A model generated the notes under the pieces. It had not been told where the DNA came from and did no database searches. It worked only from the letters and a program-made list of their open reading frames with translations. DNA of 64,000 nucleotides from Symsagittifera roscoffensis (Eukaryota; Xenacoelomorpha; Acoela; Convolutidae): assembly GCF_963678635.1 (NCBI RefSeq), contig NC_087063.1, positions 35,188,540 through 35,252,539 on the forward strand, read 5' to 3'. Below are positions 1 to 12,000 of this stretch, piece after piece. The position numbers and the translations under genes are program-made. The first letter of the stretch is position 1; each line of letters starts with the position of its first letter.

Positions 1-3000
1 AGAATGGATGAACCATCGTTAGTTGCGTAATAATTTGAGTAGCAGGAGGTAAAACCGTTGTTGAGAGATTTGTAGAAGAAAACATGGGGGGGGGATAAAA
101 AGCTGGCTAGTTTACTCTGATGGGAGATTACTCTGATGAAAAAAGCTACGCATTCGGAGGTAAATTTATCTGCAATTCATATCAATTATTAACATTGATA
201 TTCGCGGCAATTGAATCGCTTGCACCAGGAGATGGAATGTATGTGTTTTCAAACCAATTTGCATCCATATAAATTTTCTGAAGCATGGTAAAATTCCTGC
301 TAAACGGTGGCTCAAAACTTGTGAAAGAAAAAGCAGAAAGCAGAGTCCAAGTTGGTATTCACCACCGGCAACAGGGGCTGAACTACTTCTTGAACTGGCA
401 ACTCCTATTTCTTCTTCAGTTTGAGTTTCTTGAACAACCATCGCCTTCTTTACCTGCGCCGACTGATTTCCGACGCGTCCTCCAGATATTCAAGGGAAAA
501 AACCGTGACTAACTTGTGATGTTTTTCATCGACCACAAGGACTCTTCATTGACTGATCTTCAAGCTCTTGCTTTTTTAAACAAAGATCAGCCTCTGTCAG
601 GTGTTAAGATTCCTCTCGTCTTTTTTCGCAAGAAAAGCTTTTCACAACTGTTCACTCGAAGTCATTGATGCAATTTCTTAATGCTGTGAAAGTAGTTTTT
701 TCGAACAATCGGACTCAGTTGCTGTCAGAGTTCTCGAAATTACTAATAAGTAGTCTTCTGCCTGAAATTCAAAGAAATTGCTGCCAATCATTTAATTGGT
801 CATTTTTTTGCAGTGATAGCTCCAAGATAAAAATCGGGTCGATTTATGGTATCAAAATCGTTGTTGCTGTGCAATTACTATAACTTAAACACATCATTTT
901 TCTCTTCAATTTTAGCTGATCCGTCAGTTGCACTTGCATAATTTGTAACTTTGGCATTGATTTTGAAAACATTTATCTCAAAATCTTTCCTTGCGAGATA
1001 TTGTTTCCTCGTTGCCTGCAAACCATAAGGAGAACAAACTACTAGACTTAACTGAAAAACAAATTGAACCAAAACTTTTTTTTGTAATTCTTACAAATTT
1101 TCAATACTCCTCGACTGTGGTCAATCGAGAAATCCCGTTCTCATCTGATCTCCGTTTTGTTAACCCTGGTCGAAGAATTCTATTTTTGTTCAACAAGTCA
1201 GATATAAAGTGAAAAAAAAAATTATTAAATTTTCAATTACCAAAAATCGAATTATCAAAAACTTTTAATTATCAAAATTAATACGAACAAATTTTTGGCC
1301 TTTAACGTAGTATTTGTGAGTTCGAAAGAGGCCAAATCATGTAATTATGAGTTCGAGATAGACATCGCAACAAGCCAAAATCAGATTTTGTGTGGAATCC
1401 GAAACTTTATAAGTTTTCTTTGATCTTCGTTCCTGTTTTGGATTGCAGGAACAAATAGCTAAAACACTGTTTCGCTCAAAATTGCTGCTAAAACAGCCTA
1501 AGTTGCTGAACCCACGGAACAGTTTGTTGAACCCATCATTCAATAATAATAAATCAATAAAGTGAAACTGCCTTGTCGCGGAGTCTCATTTTTGATCGCA
1601 ACTTATAATTATATATTTAGTTAAAACTCATATTTATTCCACTTTAACCAGTAATTATATCAGTTAAATTTCTAGAAATGGTACTTTTTCTAGAACAAAA
1701 GATAGTCAACTGTAGCTAAATTCACAAAATTCAGGATTTCTGATGAAAGCTATGGTTTTGCTGCTGGATATCAATATTCAGTTTCAAATTTTCGAATGCG
1801 AAGATTAATATCTATGCGGCTTTTCAAGATATCGGATAAATGATCATTTTTCACAGCTAGTCTCCTGATTTTGCTTATATCGTGCATTTTCGAAATTATG
1901 ATCCCCGAAAACACTTTGGTGGGTATTTTGTAAGGAGTACATCCACTATTTTAAATAACTAATAGTTTAAGATTATGATTTGATTTCTATTGAGAATGGT
2001 TAAGCCCTCATTTTTAAACTCCGCATCTGCTAGATTTTATTTCTAGATCAAATTATTATTTCTTCACGCACAAAAAACTGCAGAATAATGCATTGTAATG
2101 TGCAATTCAATTATATTTCAACGAATTCGGTTACAATTTGCAATTTCCGCTTATATTTTGCGCAATCGGCTTATCTTTGCAGAATACAGAACAACTGCGA
2201 TAGAAAGCGCTTGCGACAACAATGAACACCATTGAAATTGATAACCGTGAGGGATTCTAAGGTTTCAGTCCCTTACTAAAGGTCCCTATATTTAATTTGG
2301 TACTATCTAACTCAACGGGTACGGTTTATCGGTTAAACTGCACAGCGATACGGCGAAACGGTAGAAAAAACTTTCGCGGCGGTTTGTTGTTGTAAACTGA
2401 TTATGATTATCCAACCACTGGGGGAACATTCCAAAACTATTCATACCGAAACGTTGTTCGACACTCCTGCTTGTTTTACCAATCCAGCTGGAGGGACTAG
2501 CACGGTGTTTTGTGATTTGTTTAAATTTAAAAAAGCTGTTTTTTTCTTCGTCTGTGAAAGGTTTATAAAAAATTGTTAAATAAATTTTTTCCGAGATTTT
2601 TTTGAAAGTTTTATGGATTTTTTTTTCATGTTTTACAATTTGGGATGAAGTATCACCTGGGGCATTAGAGTACTGGGTTAACTCTAGGATTAGGGTACCT
2701 ATTAGAGTCTTTATCGGTTTGCAATTCACAGCGTTGTATTTAAAATTGCATCGTCAGGCATTTGAAGAATTTTGAAAATTCTGCTCCGAAACATAACACT
2801 GTGATTGAACAGAATTTGACTGGAAAAAAGTTACAAACTTTTTTGTAAATTCTAATTTTTGGAGGCATAGCACAATTTTTCACAGTTTGTGAGGTTTGCG
2901 TGATTTTGCCCTTGCGCACTTTTTCAACCGTAAGCAATGGAAGCCGTCTTGTTTGGTTTTTCAATTTTTGGTATATGAATTGCCTAAAATCAACCAAAAG

Positions 3001-4206
3001 TCACTTAGGTACTCTGCTGATTTACAGGTTACACCCAGTCATTTATCATATTGTGTTCGAGACCATATTGTATTCGAGAAAACTGCTTATCACCTTTTCA
3101 GGTTGGGCGGGGTCGTTAAACATTCGCATCCCGAGTAGCGGGTTTTCATCCAGTAGTGTTTTCATCCGGTAAATTTTTCAACTCACCTGATCAGTTTCGG
3201 GCAGTTTTGTTCGAGGGCAATGTATAATGCGCTCAATGGAAATACCAGTTAGGCTGTTTAATAATAAAGCTCTTTGCTTTGATTCGTTGCTTGATAATTC
3301 GTAAAATTTTTTGGCAGAGGTCACGAGGCGAGGCTGGAGTCCTAATCAGTTCACGAGGTTGAAATAACAGAAATTCAACTGAAATGTTCTATCAATTTGG
3401 TCTCAAATGAGATTCTCAATCGAAATGTCTTAGTTGAGTCTAAAACCAAGCCAAACTCGCTAGAACGCACTATAAATGCGCTATGCAGATTCACTTGATT
3501 TAGTTTTTTTTTCATTTCTATATTTGAAGATTGATACTTTCAAATAGATGGTAGGCTAAGTCTTATGCTCTAAAATGAGCTCACAAAGTTAATTGTTTTT
3601 AGTATAAAATTTTCAAAACGAAACTTCAAACTTAATTTTTTTCAAGGAAAAGATTGAAATTGAGATTAATTTGCCTACTACTGTAGTATGACTTCTGAAT
3701 TTGGAAGTTTTCAACTCAGTTTTTTTCACATTTTTGTATAGGTTTTAAGTGATTTCGTGGCTCAACGCTAACTGTTGCGATATAAAACATCGAGAAAAAA
3801 TCTGGTCTCAGTTGTTAGTCTGTTTATGTCAAGATTAATTGCATTACAAAAGCGCTAATTAAGCTTTCGAAGTTGAAATTGAAAGGTGAAGAAAAGGTAG
3901 AAAAGATTAATTAAATCTTTTAAAATAGCTTGCTGTTCCGACTTCACGAAATATTTATGCGGTATATGGTTTTTTTCAGTCAATTTTCACCGATCGAAAA
4001 AATAGTTTTCATCAAAAAAATTTTATACCCCATTGAAGATATCGACTTCTTGAGTTCAAATATAAAAAGATATTTCACGTACAATTATTTTTTGTAAAGT
4101 TCTGGGGGTTTGAAAATTGCCATGTTCTGGACTAAATTATGCTCGTGCGAGGTGGGGAAAAAGGTAAAAGAACTAAGCTTTGATGAAGAAAAAAAAAGCC
4201 ATTTTA
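1..4206. other. No supported gene; AT-rich DNA
   Basis: Short open frames only. A patch at 360-480 on the minus strand looks somewhat coding-like (QSAQVKKAMVVQETQTEEE) and has candidate splice sites, and a 50-codon plus frame runs 520-667. Neither shows a domain I recognise. The rest is A/T runs with no clear repeat. Confidence 0.4.
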
Positions 4207-4411
4207 GGCTCTTTTTCCACCCCTCCCCGGCCCACCTGCGATTTTTCACATCATAAATTTTTTTCACATTGTCTGAGTGTTATGAAAACTGGCATATGGA
4301 CTAATGGAGCCATCATTAACATTTTCAGTCTGCATATTTATCCTTATAAACCCTCTCATTACACCATAAACTTGATGCTCGTGCGAGATGCAGAGGAAGA
4401 AGAAAAAAGCC
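4207..4411. mobile_element. Palindromic MITE 1 (GGCTCTTTT ends)
   Basis: Starts GGCTCTTTTTCCACCCC and ends in the inverse, aaaaaagcc. Flanked by ccatttta (4199-4206) and ccattttg (4412-4419), an 8-bp target duplication with one mismatch. Belongs to subfamily I. Confidence 0.65.
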
Positions 4412-4503
4412 CCATTTTGCCCAGCCATGGTAACATAAATCCTAATTCTTTTCTAGTACCTTCTATCTAATTTTTTCATGAAATTGAACTCACCAAAGTC
4501 TAG

Positions 4504-4720
4504 GGCTCTTTTCCAGTTCCCCCCTTGATTTTTTCTAAACTTCAATGTACAAAAGTCTATTTAAAAAGATTTATCTTGATAAAAACTGCATTACAACGTG
4601 TCAGCGTGAACAGGTGACTAAATTTTCACAACATTTGTTACATGCAAAACACCGTGTGCATAGTTTTTGAATATTTTTATTTTGTAAATTTACGAGGGGG
4701 TGGAAAACTGGAAAAGAGCC
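4504..4720. mobile_element. Palindromic MITE 2
   Basis: Ends ggctcttttccagttcccc and gggtggaaaactggaaaagagcc pair as inverted repeats. Flanks aagtctag / aaatctag form an 8-bp duplication with one mismatch. The interior differs from MITE 1 (subfamily II). Confidence 0.65.
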
Positions 4721-4882
4721 AAATCTAGTCAAAACAACTTTTGAAGTTGTACACTGTGATATGATGTGAAAACGTGAGCAAGAAAACAGGTTGTTACAGC
4801 ATTTTTTCATGCAACTTCCGTTTGACTAACTTTTAATCAAACCTATTTGTGTTGGATAGGAAATTGAAAAAGAGCCTTTAAT

Positions 4883-5078
4883 GGCTCTTTTTCGTCCCCC
4901 CCCGACCTCACATAAGTATCAATTTCACGAGTGGTTTTACAAGGTTGAGTATGACTACCAAATATGTTTGTCATGGCCTAATTAATCCGTATGCTGAAAT
5001 TGATAACAATCCGACAATGTGAACAGAAAAATTATTCTAAATAATTTGCAGGTAGGGGGGGGGGGAGGAAATAGAGCC
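4883..5078. mobile_element. Palindromic MITE 3
   Basis: GGCTCTTTTTCGTCCCCCCC to a run of 12 G then aggaaatagagcc. The interior shares tggttttacaaggttgagta and catggcctaatta with copies 5 and 6 (subfamily I). No clear target duplication. Confidence 0.6.
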
Positions 5079-5132
5079 TTTTTCACGGAAGCTTGTGTTA
5101 ACTTTTTCCGGTTTCCCGCCCCTTTTGATTTT

Positions 5133-5355
5133 GGCTCTTTTCCAGTTTCCCCCCCACCTTTCAGAATACCGAGTCTTATGTTCGTTTTACGTGTTATTAC
5201 GGCTAAACGCGCGATGTTACGCTGTAAAGTATGAAGAACAAATCTGTTCAGAATTGTCGATTTGTTCACCACGCCAAATTTCATTAAGATATAACAACGT
5301 TAAATAGGTTTTTCAAAATTGAATTTGAAAGGGGGGGGGAAACTGGAAAAGAGCC
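5133..5355. mobile_element. Palindromic MITE 4 with perfect 8-bp duplication
   Basis: ggctcttttccagtttccccccc to gggggggggaaactggaaaagagcc. Flanked on both sides by ttgatttt (5125-5132 and 5356-5363), an exact 8-bp target duplication. The interior is of subfamily III. Confidence 0.72.
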
Positions 5356-5524
5356 TTGATTTTTTCTGAAAATCAATAAATGAACGGCTTTTTATAATTA
5401 CTTTTGTGGTTACAAACTGCATCCAAACGTGTCAGTGTGGAAAGGTGAACAAGCTTTGAAAAAAATTTCTTAAATGCAAAACGCCGTTTAAACAATGTTT
5501 GAACAGCTTATTTGCAATTTCTAT

Positions 5525-5729
5525 GGCTCTTTTTCCTTTTTCCCCCCACCTCACTCAAACATGAATTTTATGGTCTAAAAACTGGTTTTACAAGGTTATT
5601 TATGAAGATCAAATATGCTTGTTATGGCCTAATTAGTCTGCATGTCAATTTTCACGACAAAAGGACAAAGTGAACAATAAATTCAAATATCAAAAGTTGC
5701 AAGTGGGTGGGGGGAAAGGAAAAAGAGCC
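5525..5729. mobile_element. Palindromic MITE 5
   Basis: Inverted ends ggctctttttcctttttcccc and ggggaaaggaaaaagagcc. Flanks atttctat / ctttctat, 7 of 8 matching. Subfamily I interior. Confidence 0.65.
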
Positions 5730-5801
5730 CTTTCTATGAGGTGGCTGGAAAATTGGAAGAGCCCAAGTGATATTATTCTTGGCATTTTTGTAATCTTTTT
5801 T

Positions 5802-5997
5802 GGCTCCTTTTCCTTCCCCAACTGCAATTTTTTATTATTAAAATAACTGTTCACATTATCAGATTGACAAAAAAATTGACTTGCAGACTGATTAGGCCAT
5901 GACTAACATATTTGGTCTTCAAAATTAACCTGGTAAAACCAATCGTTAGACCTGAAATTAGTGCTCGTGTGAGGTGTGGGAAAAAGGAAAAAGAACC
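5802..5997. mobile_element. Palindromic MITE 6
   Basis: ggctccttttccttccccaac to gtgtgggaaaaaggaaaaagaacc. The interior is in the opposite orientation to copy 5 (gactgattaggccatgacta). The flanking T-runs prevent a clear duplication call. Confidence 0.55.
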
Positions 5998-6703
5998 TTT
6001 TTTTTTGAAAAAATCGTTTTCGGTTATTTTCCCTCCTAAATTTCCATTTGTCCATATTTAAGTATGTTACCTGATGTTGTGGCTGAACGCTTTTTTTCAC
6101 CATGCAAAATTTCAAGAACAAAGACAACGTAAAAACAGTTTTTCAAAAATGAAAATAAATTTTTTGGGGAGTTTTTTTTATAATCTTTTCTTTTTCGAAA
6201 GTAAATAAATAACCGGTGTTAACTGGGAACGGTAAGAAAGCTATTAAGAGTTTTTTATCAATATGCAAAGAAATTTTTTGTTTATGTGAGTCAGTCCAAA
6301 ATTTATTGAGCTGATAAAACTTAAGCTAGATAGGTTTTTTCTTTTTTTCTTTTCCCTTATCTCATATAAGCATCAAATTTCCCAGGTTGAATACAAAGAC
6401 AAAACCATTTGTCATGACTTAATTATTCCGCATGCCATTTTTTAAAACGATCAAACACTGCACGAAAAATTATTTGTGAAAATTCGCAGGTGGGGTAAAG
6501 GAAAAAAATCACTAGATATTTCAGTTTGAATAAAAAGAAGAAAGGTAGAATTTTTTCTTTTTTTCTGCACTTGAGAAATTTCACAAAAAATTGACCACTT
6601 TGTTCGATTCGGCTATTTTCACCCCCCACATTTAAATTTAAATTTTGAAAACTATTTTTACGCTATCACAATGCAATAAATATCTGCATGCTGAGCAACT
6701 TAA

Positions 6704-6889
6704 GGCTCTTTTCCACTCTCCCGCCACATTTCTTGCAGAGTGAAAGTTTTTACTATTGTGAACACATTTTTTCTATTTACTTTACATCGTAAAATCACGC
6801 ATTCAGCCCTGATAACACGCATGACAAGTAAGAAATGAAAAATTGAAATGTGGGGGGAGGGGGGGGGTGGTATGGGCTTGGAAAAGAGC
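6704..6889. mobile_element. Palindromic MITE 7
   Basis: ggctcttttccactctcccgcc to a long G-run block followed by ggcttggaaaagagc. Subfamily III interior (gcattcagccctgataacac). Confidence 0.5.
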
Positions 6890-7109
6890 ACAGCTTAATT
6901 ATTGTGAACGCATTTGTTCTTCATATCTTAGATCGGAAAAATCGCGCATTCAGCCATAATAACGAGTATGCAAATCAGAAAAAGAAAAAATTGAAATGTG
7001 GGGGAAAGCAGAAAAGAGCCTGACAAGTTTAAATAAAATTTTGAAAGTTGAATTTTAAAGTGGGAGAGGATAACAGCCATTTTTTGTGCTTCACATCGTA
7101 AAAGAACTC

Positions 7110-7196
7110 GGCTCTTTTTCCTTTTAATCGGACAATGTGGTCAACAAATTTACATGTAAAAATTTGCAGGTGGGGGGGGGGGGAGGAAAAAGAGCC
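7110..7196. mobile_element. Internally deleted MITE 8 beside the assembly gap
   Basis: Only ~87 bp: ggctctttttccttttaatc to a run of 12 G then aggaaaaagagcc. The right side abuts the N run, and the G-run may have stopped assembly. Confidence 0.5.
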
Positions 7197-7206
7197 AAGC
7201 ACTCAA

Positions 7207-7406
7207 NNNNNNNNNNNNNNNNNNNNNNNNNNNNNNNNNNNNNNNNNNNNNNNNNNNNNNNNNNNNNNNNNNNNNNNNNNNNNNNNNNNNNNNNNNNNNN
7301 NNNNNNNNNNNNNNNNNNNNNNNNNNNNNNNNNNNNNNNNNNNNNNNNNNNNNNNNNNNNNNNNNNNNNNNNNNNNNNNNNNNNNNNNNNNNNNNNNNNN
7401 NNNNNN
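7207..7406. other. Assembly gap of 200 N
   Basis: Exactly 200 N, a typical placeholder of unknown true size, inside the MITE cluster. Confidence 0.98.
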
Positions 7407-7629
7407 TTTTAAGGGCTACAGAGCACAGCACTACTTTCAGAGCACTTCTTAAGGTTTGAGATACTCGACCAAACTATTAAAGTGAAATCAAAATTCTGCT
7501 GATATGCTATTTGTTTTTGATTGAGACCTTAAACTGAGAAGCAAAGTATTTTTTGCTCGGTAAAGTAAAACAATTCTCCGCATATTTCATAGATTTTGTT
7601 GCTTGTGTTAAATCCGATTTTTAATGAGC

Positions 7630-8815
7630 CTGTGCTACCTGGGTTGAGGTCCCAGACTTTGAAAATCATGCCGCATCCAAACCCAGACCCAAATGGCATA
7701 GTTATGCCAAGAGTTTGAATCTGGAAAATCTGGACGTAAAATCTCGCCGCGGGTCATGAAGGTCGCGCTGTGAGTCGCAAATGTCTGGACATACCCAAAT
7801 AAGCTAGCCTGGAGACTCTTGTTGACATTGCCTAACTGTTATAATAAAATTGGCCATGATAAGCATGTTTGGTCTTCTTTTTGAACCTTTTAAGACAACT
7901 CGTTACACAATAAAGTATGAAATAGATGCTCGTCTGAGGCAAGAGGGAGAGAAAAAAAAGCCGAAAAAAAAACACTTGAGTTCGTAAGCGATATCTTAGG
8001 ACGTTAAAACTAATGTTAATCCATTGGTTCGAAAACGACAACTTCAGCCTGCAACACAGTAAATGCACTCATTATACAATCATTAACTAAATGTTTTAGA
8101 CATTCACCGTTTTATTTCCAGACTTTCGCAACTCTATGTCCAGGCTTTGCAGTTTTCCAGACATTCACGATGTTCCAGATTTTTGCATTTTAAGACCAGA
8201 CTTTCTAAACTTTTCAGTTTTTTAAGCTTCTACAGAGTCCATGGACAAAACCAATGTTGGTCGTGTCAGTCGCGCTGTTGCACGTCGGTTTGCGCCAGTC
8301 GCGCCGTTCCCTGGATTACGCCGTCGTGGTCTTGAACTGCGCCAGTCGCGCCGTTGCTAAAGGACTCTTCTCGGTGATGGAAATCTGGAAATGGTGAAGT
8401 TGTTACGCTAATTACGAAAGTCACGAACGATCTTTCCGGTCTGAAAAAGGCAAAATTTGGTCGCACCGATCGCGCTGATTGCGCCGCTTCCTGGGTCGCT
8501 CCGGTGGCGCCTCGTCACTGGAAATAGCATAGTTAGGTCGCAAAAATCTGAACGTACCGAATATCGAAACCAAAAGGCTGACGCGATGGATCGGTGGAGA
8601 GTCCTAGCAAGTTTGCGAGGACTAAGGGGTCGGTATATGTCTCGAATTGGACAATAGTTGCTTGAGTGGGCGGTGATGCTATTATTGATAAAATCGCTAT
8701 TATTGATAAGCTGCGGTGGATCTTTTTGGTCACGAAAGTCTGAAATCCCAATTTTCATATGCCAAAATATGGTCGCGATAGCCTGGATATAAGTCGCAAA
8801 CCTTTACTCGGGTGC
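7630..8815. repeat. Degenerate repeat rich in 'agtctgga' and 'cagtcgcgc' motifs
   Basis: Starts near ctacctgggttgaggtccc and contains many copies of 'tctggaca', 'gtcgcgc(t/c)g' and 'ccagac' on both strands. GC is higher than its surroundings. A fragment with the same ends lies at 45819-46015. A partial subfamily I MITE (to 7962) is nested inside. No coding frame is credible. Confidence 0.5.
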
Positions 8816-8956
8816 TGTTCAAATAATGTTTGGAAAACTTACTGAATGAAAAAGAATTAATTATTCAGAACACTGAAAAACTTTTTCAATAAAGTTTACC
8901 CACCATATTGAAACCTTTAAAAGTAAAAATCTGATTGAAACTGCAACGAAGAAGCT

Positions 8957-8962
8957 TTTATT
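8957..8962 (-). promoter_or_regulatory. AATAAA polyadenylation signal candidate, Rab A
   Basis: AATAAA on the minus strand only a few bases after the Rab A stop codon. If used, the 3' UTR would be very short. It lies in an A-rich run and could be chance. Confidence 0.35.
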
Positions 8963-8966
8963 TTTT

Positions 8967-9085
8967 TTATCTGCAGAAACATTTCCACCTCAGTTTTTGT
9001 CTCTTGGAGGAATCTTGCAGCTCTGTGGTTCTCTGCCTCAGCATTGCAGTTTCTCGGGAAGTCTCTTTGTAGTGCACCAGTTTAG
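8967..9085 (-). CDS. Rab A exon 5 (hypervariable tail and stop)
   Basis: The acceptor is tctgattttag. It reads [12 protein letters not shown] at the same phase as T-EKVYHKLHKEM of Rab B, then a basic, Gln/Arg-rich tail ending W-K-C-F-C-R and TAA (8969-8967). The tail is the part of any Rab least fixed by homology, so this exon rests on splice phase, position and the cysteines. Confidence 0.72.
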
Positions 9086-12000
9086 CTAAAATCAGAACAC
9101 AATCAAGGTTTTATATGTCAATATTTGTCACCAGATTTTTACAAACAGCCAATTTTTGCAATTATTAGACAACTATTTTCTGACAAACTAATAAAAAAGA
9201 GATATTTTGTGTTTTTGAGGAAGTTACATGTCTAAAAAATCTTCTGGTTATCGAGTTCAAACGTAGACGAACCTAGTGTTTGAAAAGTATTCAGCACATT
9301 ACTCCCAGATTTCGCCGACATTTCCATGTAAACTGCCCCATTTGCGTTCGCCAAACACTTGCCCTCCTGAACAAGCAAATTAGTCAAATCACAAGGCATC
9401 GGTTTAGTTCAAAAGCAGATAAGTCTCAGAGAATGCTCCAAAGGTATCGACTGTGATGCCATATTGAATCTTGATTCAGAATTGTTTAAAAAACAGTATT
9501 TAGAAAAAAGTCTGTGTCAAAAAAAGTTCTGAACTTATTGCTATTCAGACAAAAATTTAGCGTAGAGCGGATGAAATAGTTTCTTCACGAGGAAAAAAAA
9601 TCAGGAAAATAAATTCTGTTTATCACGAATTCATTTATACACTATGTATTTGAAAATTTCTGTCACGTATCTCGCCAGGCTCAAGTTATTTAATTTAGGC
9701 ACTTTTAAGCTATATCTTATCTTATGCCAATGTTTTTACATTTAGAAATCTTTAGAAATTTTTAAAAAATTAATAAAGCCATGCAAACACTGTTAAATGC
9801 TGAAACTAAATAAAGAGTTTTGAAAGAACTAATTTGACCTACGTTATAGGCTGTTAAGCTATCTGTTCTTATAAGTGGCGTTTTGTTAAATAAGTTTTAG
9901 AAAATTAAAAATCATGATCATTCTTTTTGTTCCAATTTATTCTAATAAGCTCAGCTTAGAAAATTATTTGCAAGAAAATAAGAAGCCACCCACTTGAAAG
10001 CTTAAAAATAAGAAATGGGAGAAGAAGTCACTTATAAAGGATTTCTTTGGTCTAAAACATCATTATAATCGATTCGCATGTTGCACTCAGACAACAAAAG
10101 GGAATCGAAAATCGATTATCTTCCATTGTTTTTATCAATTTAACAGTAATTATAATCCATCTAGACTGGATTAACTAAACTGGATTTCGTTAACTATCAT
10201 TAACTATCCAATCAACTAAACTGGATTTTTCTTCACTTTCTTTTTGTTTCCGCGCCGTGCAAAACTTTATAAGAATTTCTGCATTTATAAAAATCAGTAG
10301 CGCGGAAATTTTGCAAAGGGGTGTGTGGCCTACTGCTACCCGATTTCAAAAACTACACAAACTGCAAAACGAATCCATTAACCTCTCTCCTCCCCTAACC
10401 TGCCCCTACGCCTAAACCAACCCGCCCCATCCACTTGAACCATTTTTCTGAAAAAATGGTGAAAAATACCATTTTTGGAAAAATTTTGTAATCAAATTGC
10501 AGTTTCCTGCACTATATTTCCTGCAGAACAGTCCACATGCAATTTCAACCCCCCCCCCCCACTCAAAGTTTCTAAAACAATTAGCGTCAGATACCTTGCT
10601 TTTTTCCTTTAGCTGCCGAAAACATAATGATGGAGGGACCAAACGTTGAAAAATCATTTTTAGTTATTCACAGCCAATCAGTATTGAATATCAAACAATC
10701 TCACATAAACAGAAAAATCTTAAAGAAAATGAACAAAACCAGGCCACTAAAGTTTATATTGATTTATTTTAAAAAATAAGCAGATATCTGAACTTCCATT
10801 AATTGCGAATTGAAGTTGGATATTGGAAAGAACTTTTTTTCAATTTTAAGAGTTTAAAAAAGTGAAACAAAAAAAATGTATTGTATATCTGCCCGAATTA
10901 TGCGATAAATGCCAGTAAAATTTTGCTGAGCCGATATAGGTTCTTTTCTGCTAATAATACTTTTAGTACACATCAATTAGCCAATTAGCAGAACAGTCCA
11001 CATGCAATTTCAACCCCCCCCCCCCCCACTCAAAGTTTCTAAAACAATTAGCGTCAGATACCTTGCTTTTTTCCTTTAGCTGCCGAAAACCAGATGGCGT
11101 CTAGCATAATGATGGAGGGACCAAACGTTGAAAAATCATTTTTAGTTATTCACAGCCAATCAGTATTGAATATCAAACAACCTCACATAAACAGAAAAAT
11201 CTTAAAGAAAATGAACAAAACCAGGCCACTAAAGTTTATATTGATTTATTTTAAAAAATAAGCAGATATCTGAACTTCCATTAATTGCGAATTGAAGTTG
11301 GATATTGGAAAGAACTTTTTTTCAATTTTAAGAGTTTAAAAAAGTGAAACAAAAAAAATGTATTGTATATCTGCCCGAATTATGCGATAAATGCCAGTAA
11401 AATTTTGCTGAGCCGATATAGGTTCTTTTCTGCTAATAATACTTTTAGTACACATCAATTAGCCACTACGAGCGTCTAATGATTTTGATTTGTTAGAAAT
11501 TTTTCATCTTCAGGTTCTTCTATCATGAAAATGCTCCCTTCTAGGCATCTCTAAAAAACACAACTGATCTTCACCAGAACTTTAAATTATTTCACCAAAA
11601 CTAAATACTTGATTCAGTAAATTGGCAGGAAAGCATGCGCAATTGCATTACATGTCATTGTACTGCATAAATACCACGTTTTGCAGGTTGTCGTTTTTTC
11701 TTCAAGCTAAGTATGCGTTTCATTTGTTCCACCTTATGTTGCAGTTTTACAAAGTTTCTGCTTCGTTTTTATTCATATTTATGATTACGAGGCCAAACTG
11801 TGCACTGGAAAGGCGCACAATTTTGTGTCTGTATGTTCCTAGATTCCACAGAAAAGTCTTTATGCATCTTAAAATTTTGTGGTAACGATCAAAGGAAGTA
11901 CAGAACAAAAGAAGAACGAAGGAAGCGTCCTTGTAGCGGAATCCGCTTACTATGCACAAAATGCACAGTTTGGCCTCGTAATGATGTAGCATATGTGCAA

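Noticed and set aside
2307-2729. 140-codon minus-strand open frame
   Set aside because: Not started or bounded convincingly, composition follows AT-rich DNA, no family resemblance.
3305-3340. Minus-strand reading TSAKKFYE, like a Rab G5 motif
   Set aside because: No matching splice phase or flanking Rab helix. The true exon 4 of Rab A was found at 9273-9366 with the right size and phase.
7135-7452. Long open frames on both strands around 7.1-7.45 kb
   Set aside because: They run through 200 N and are artefacts of the gap.
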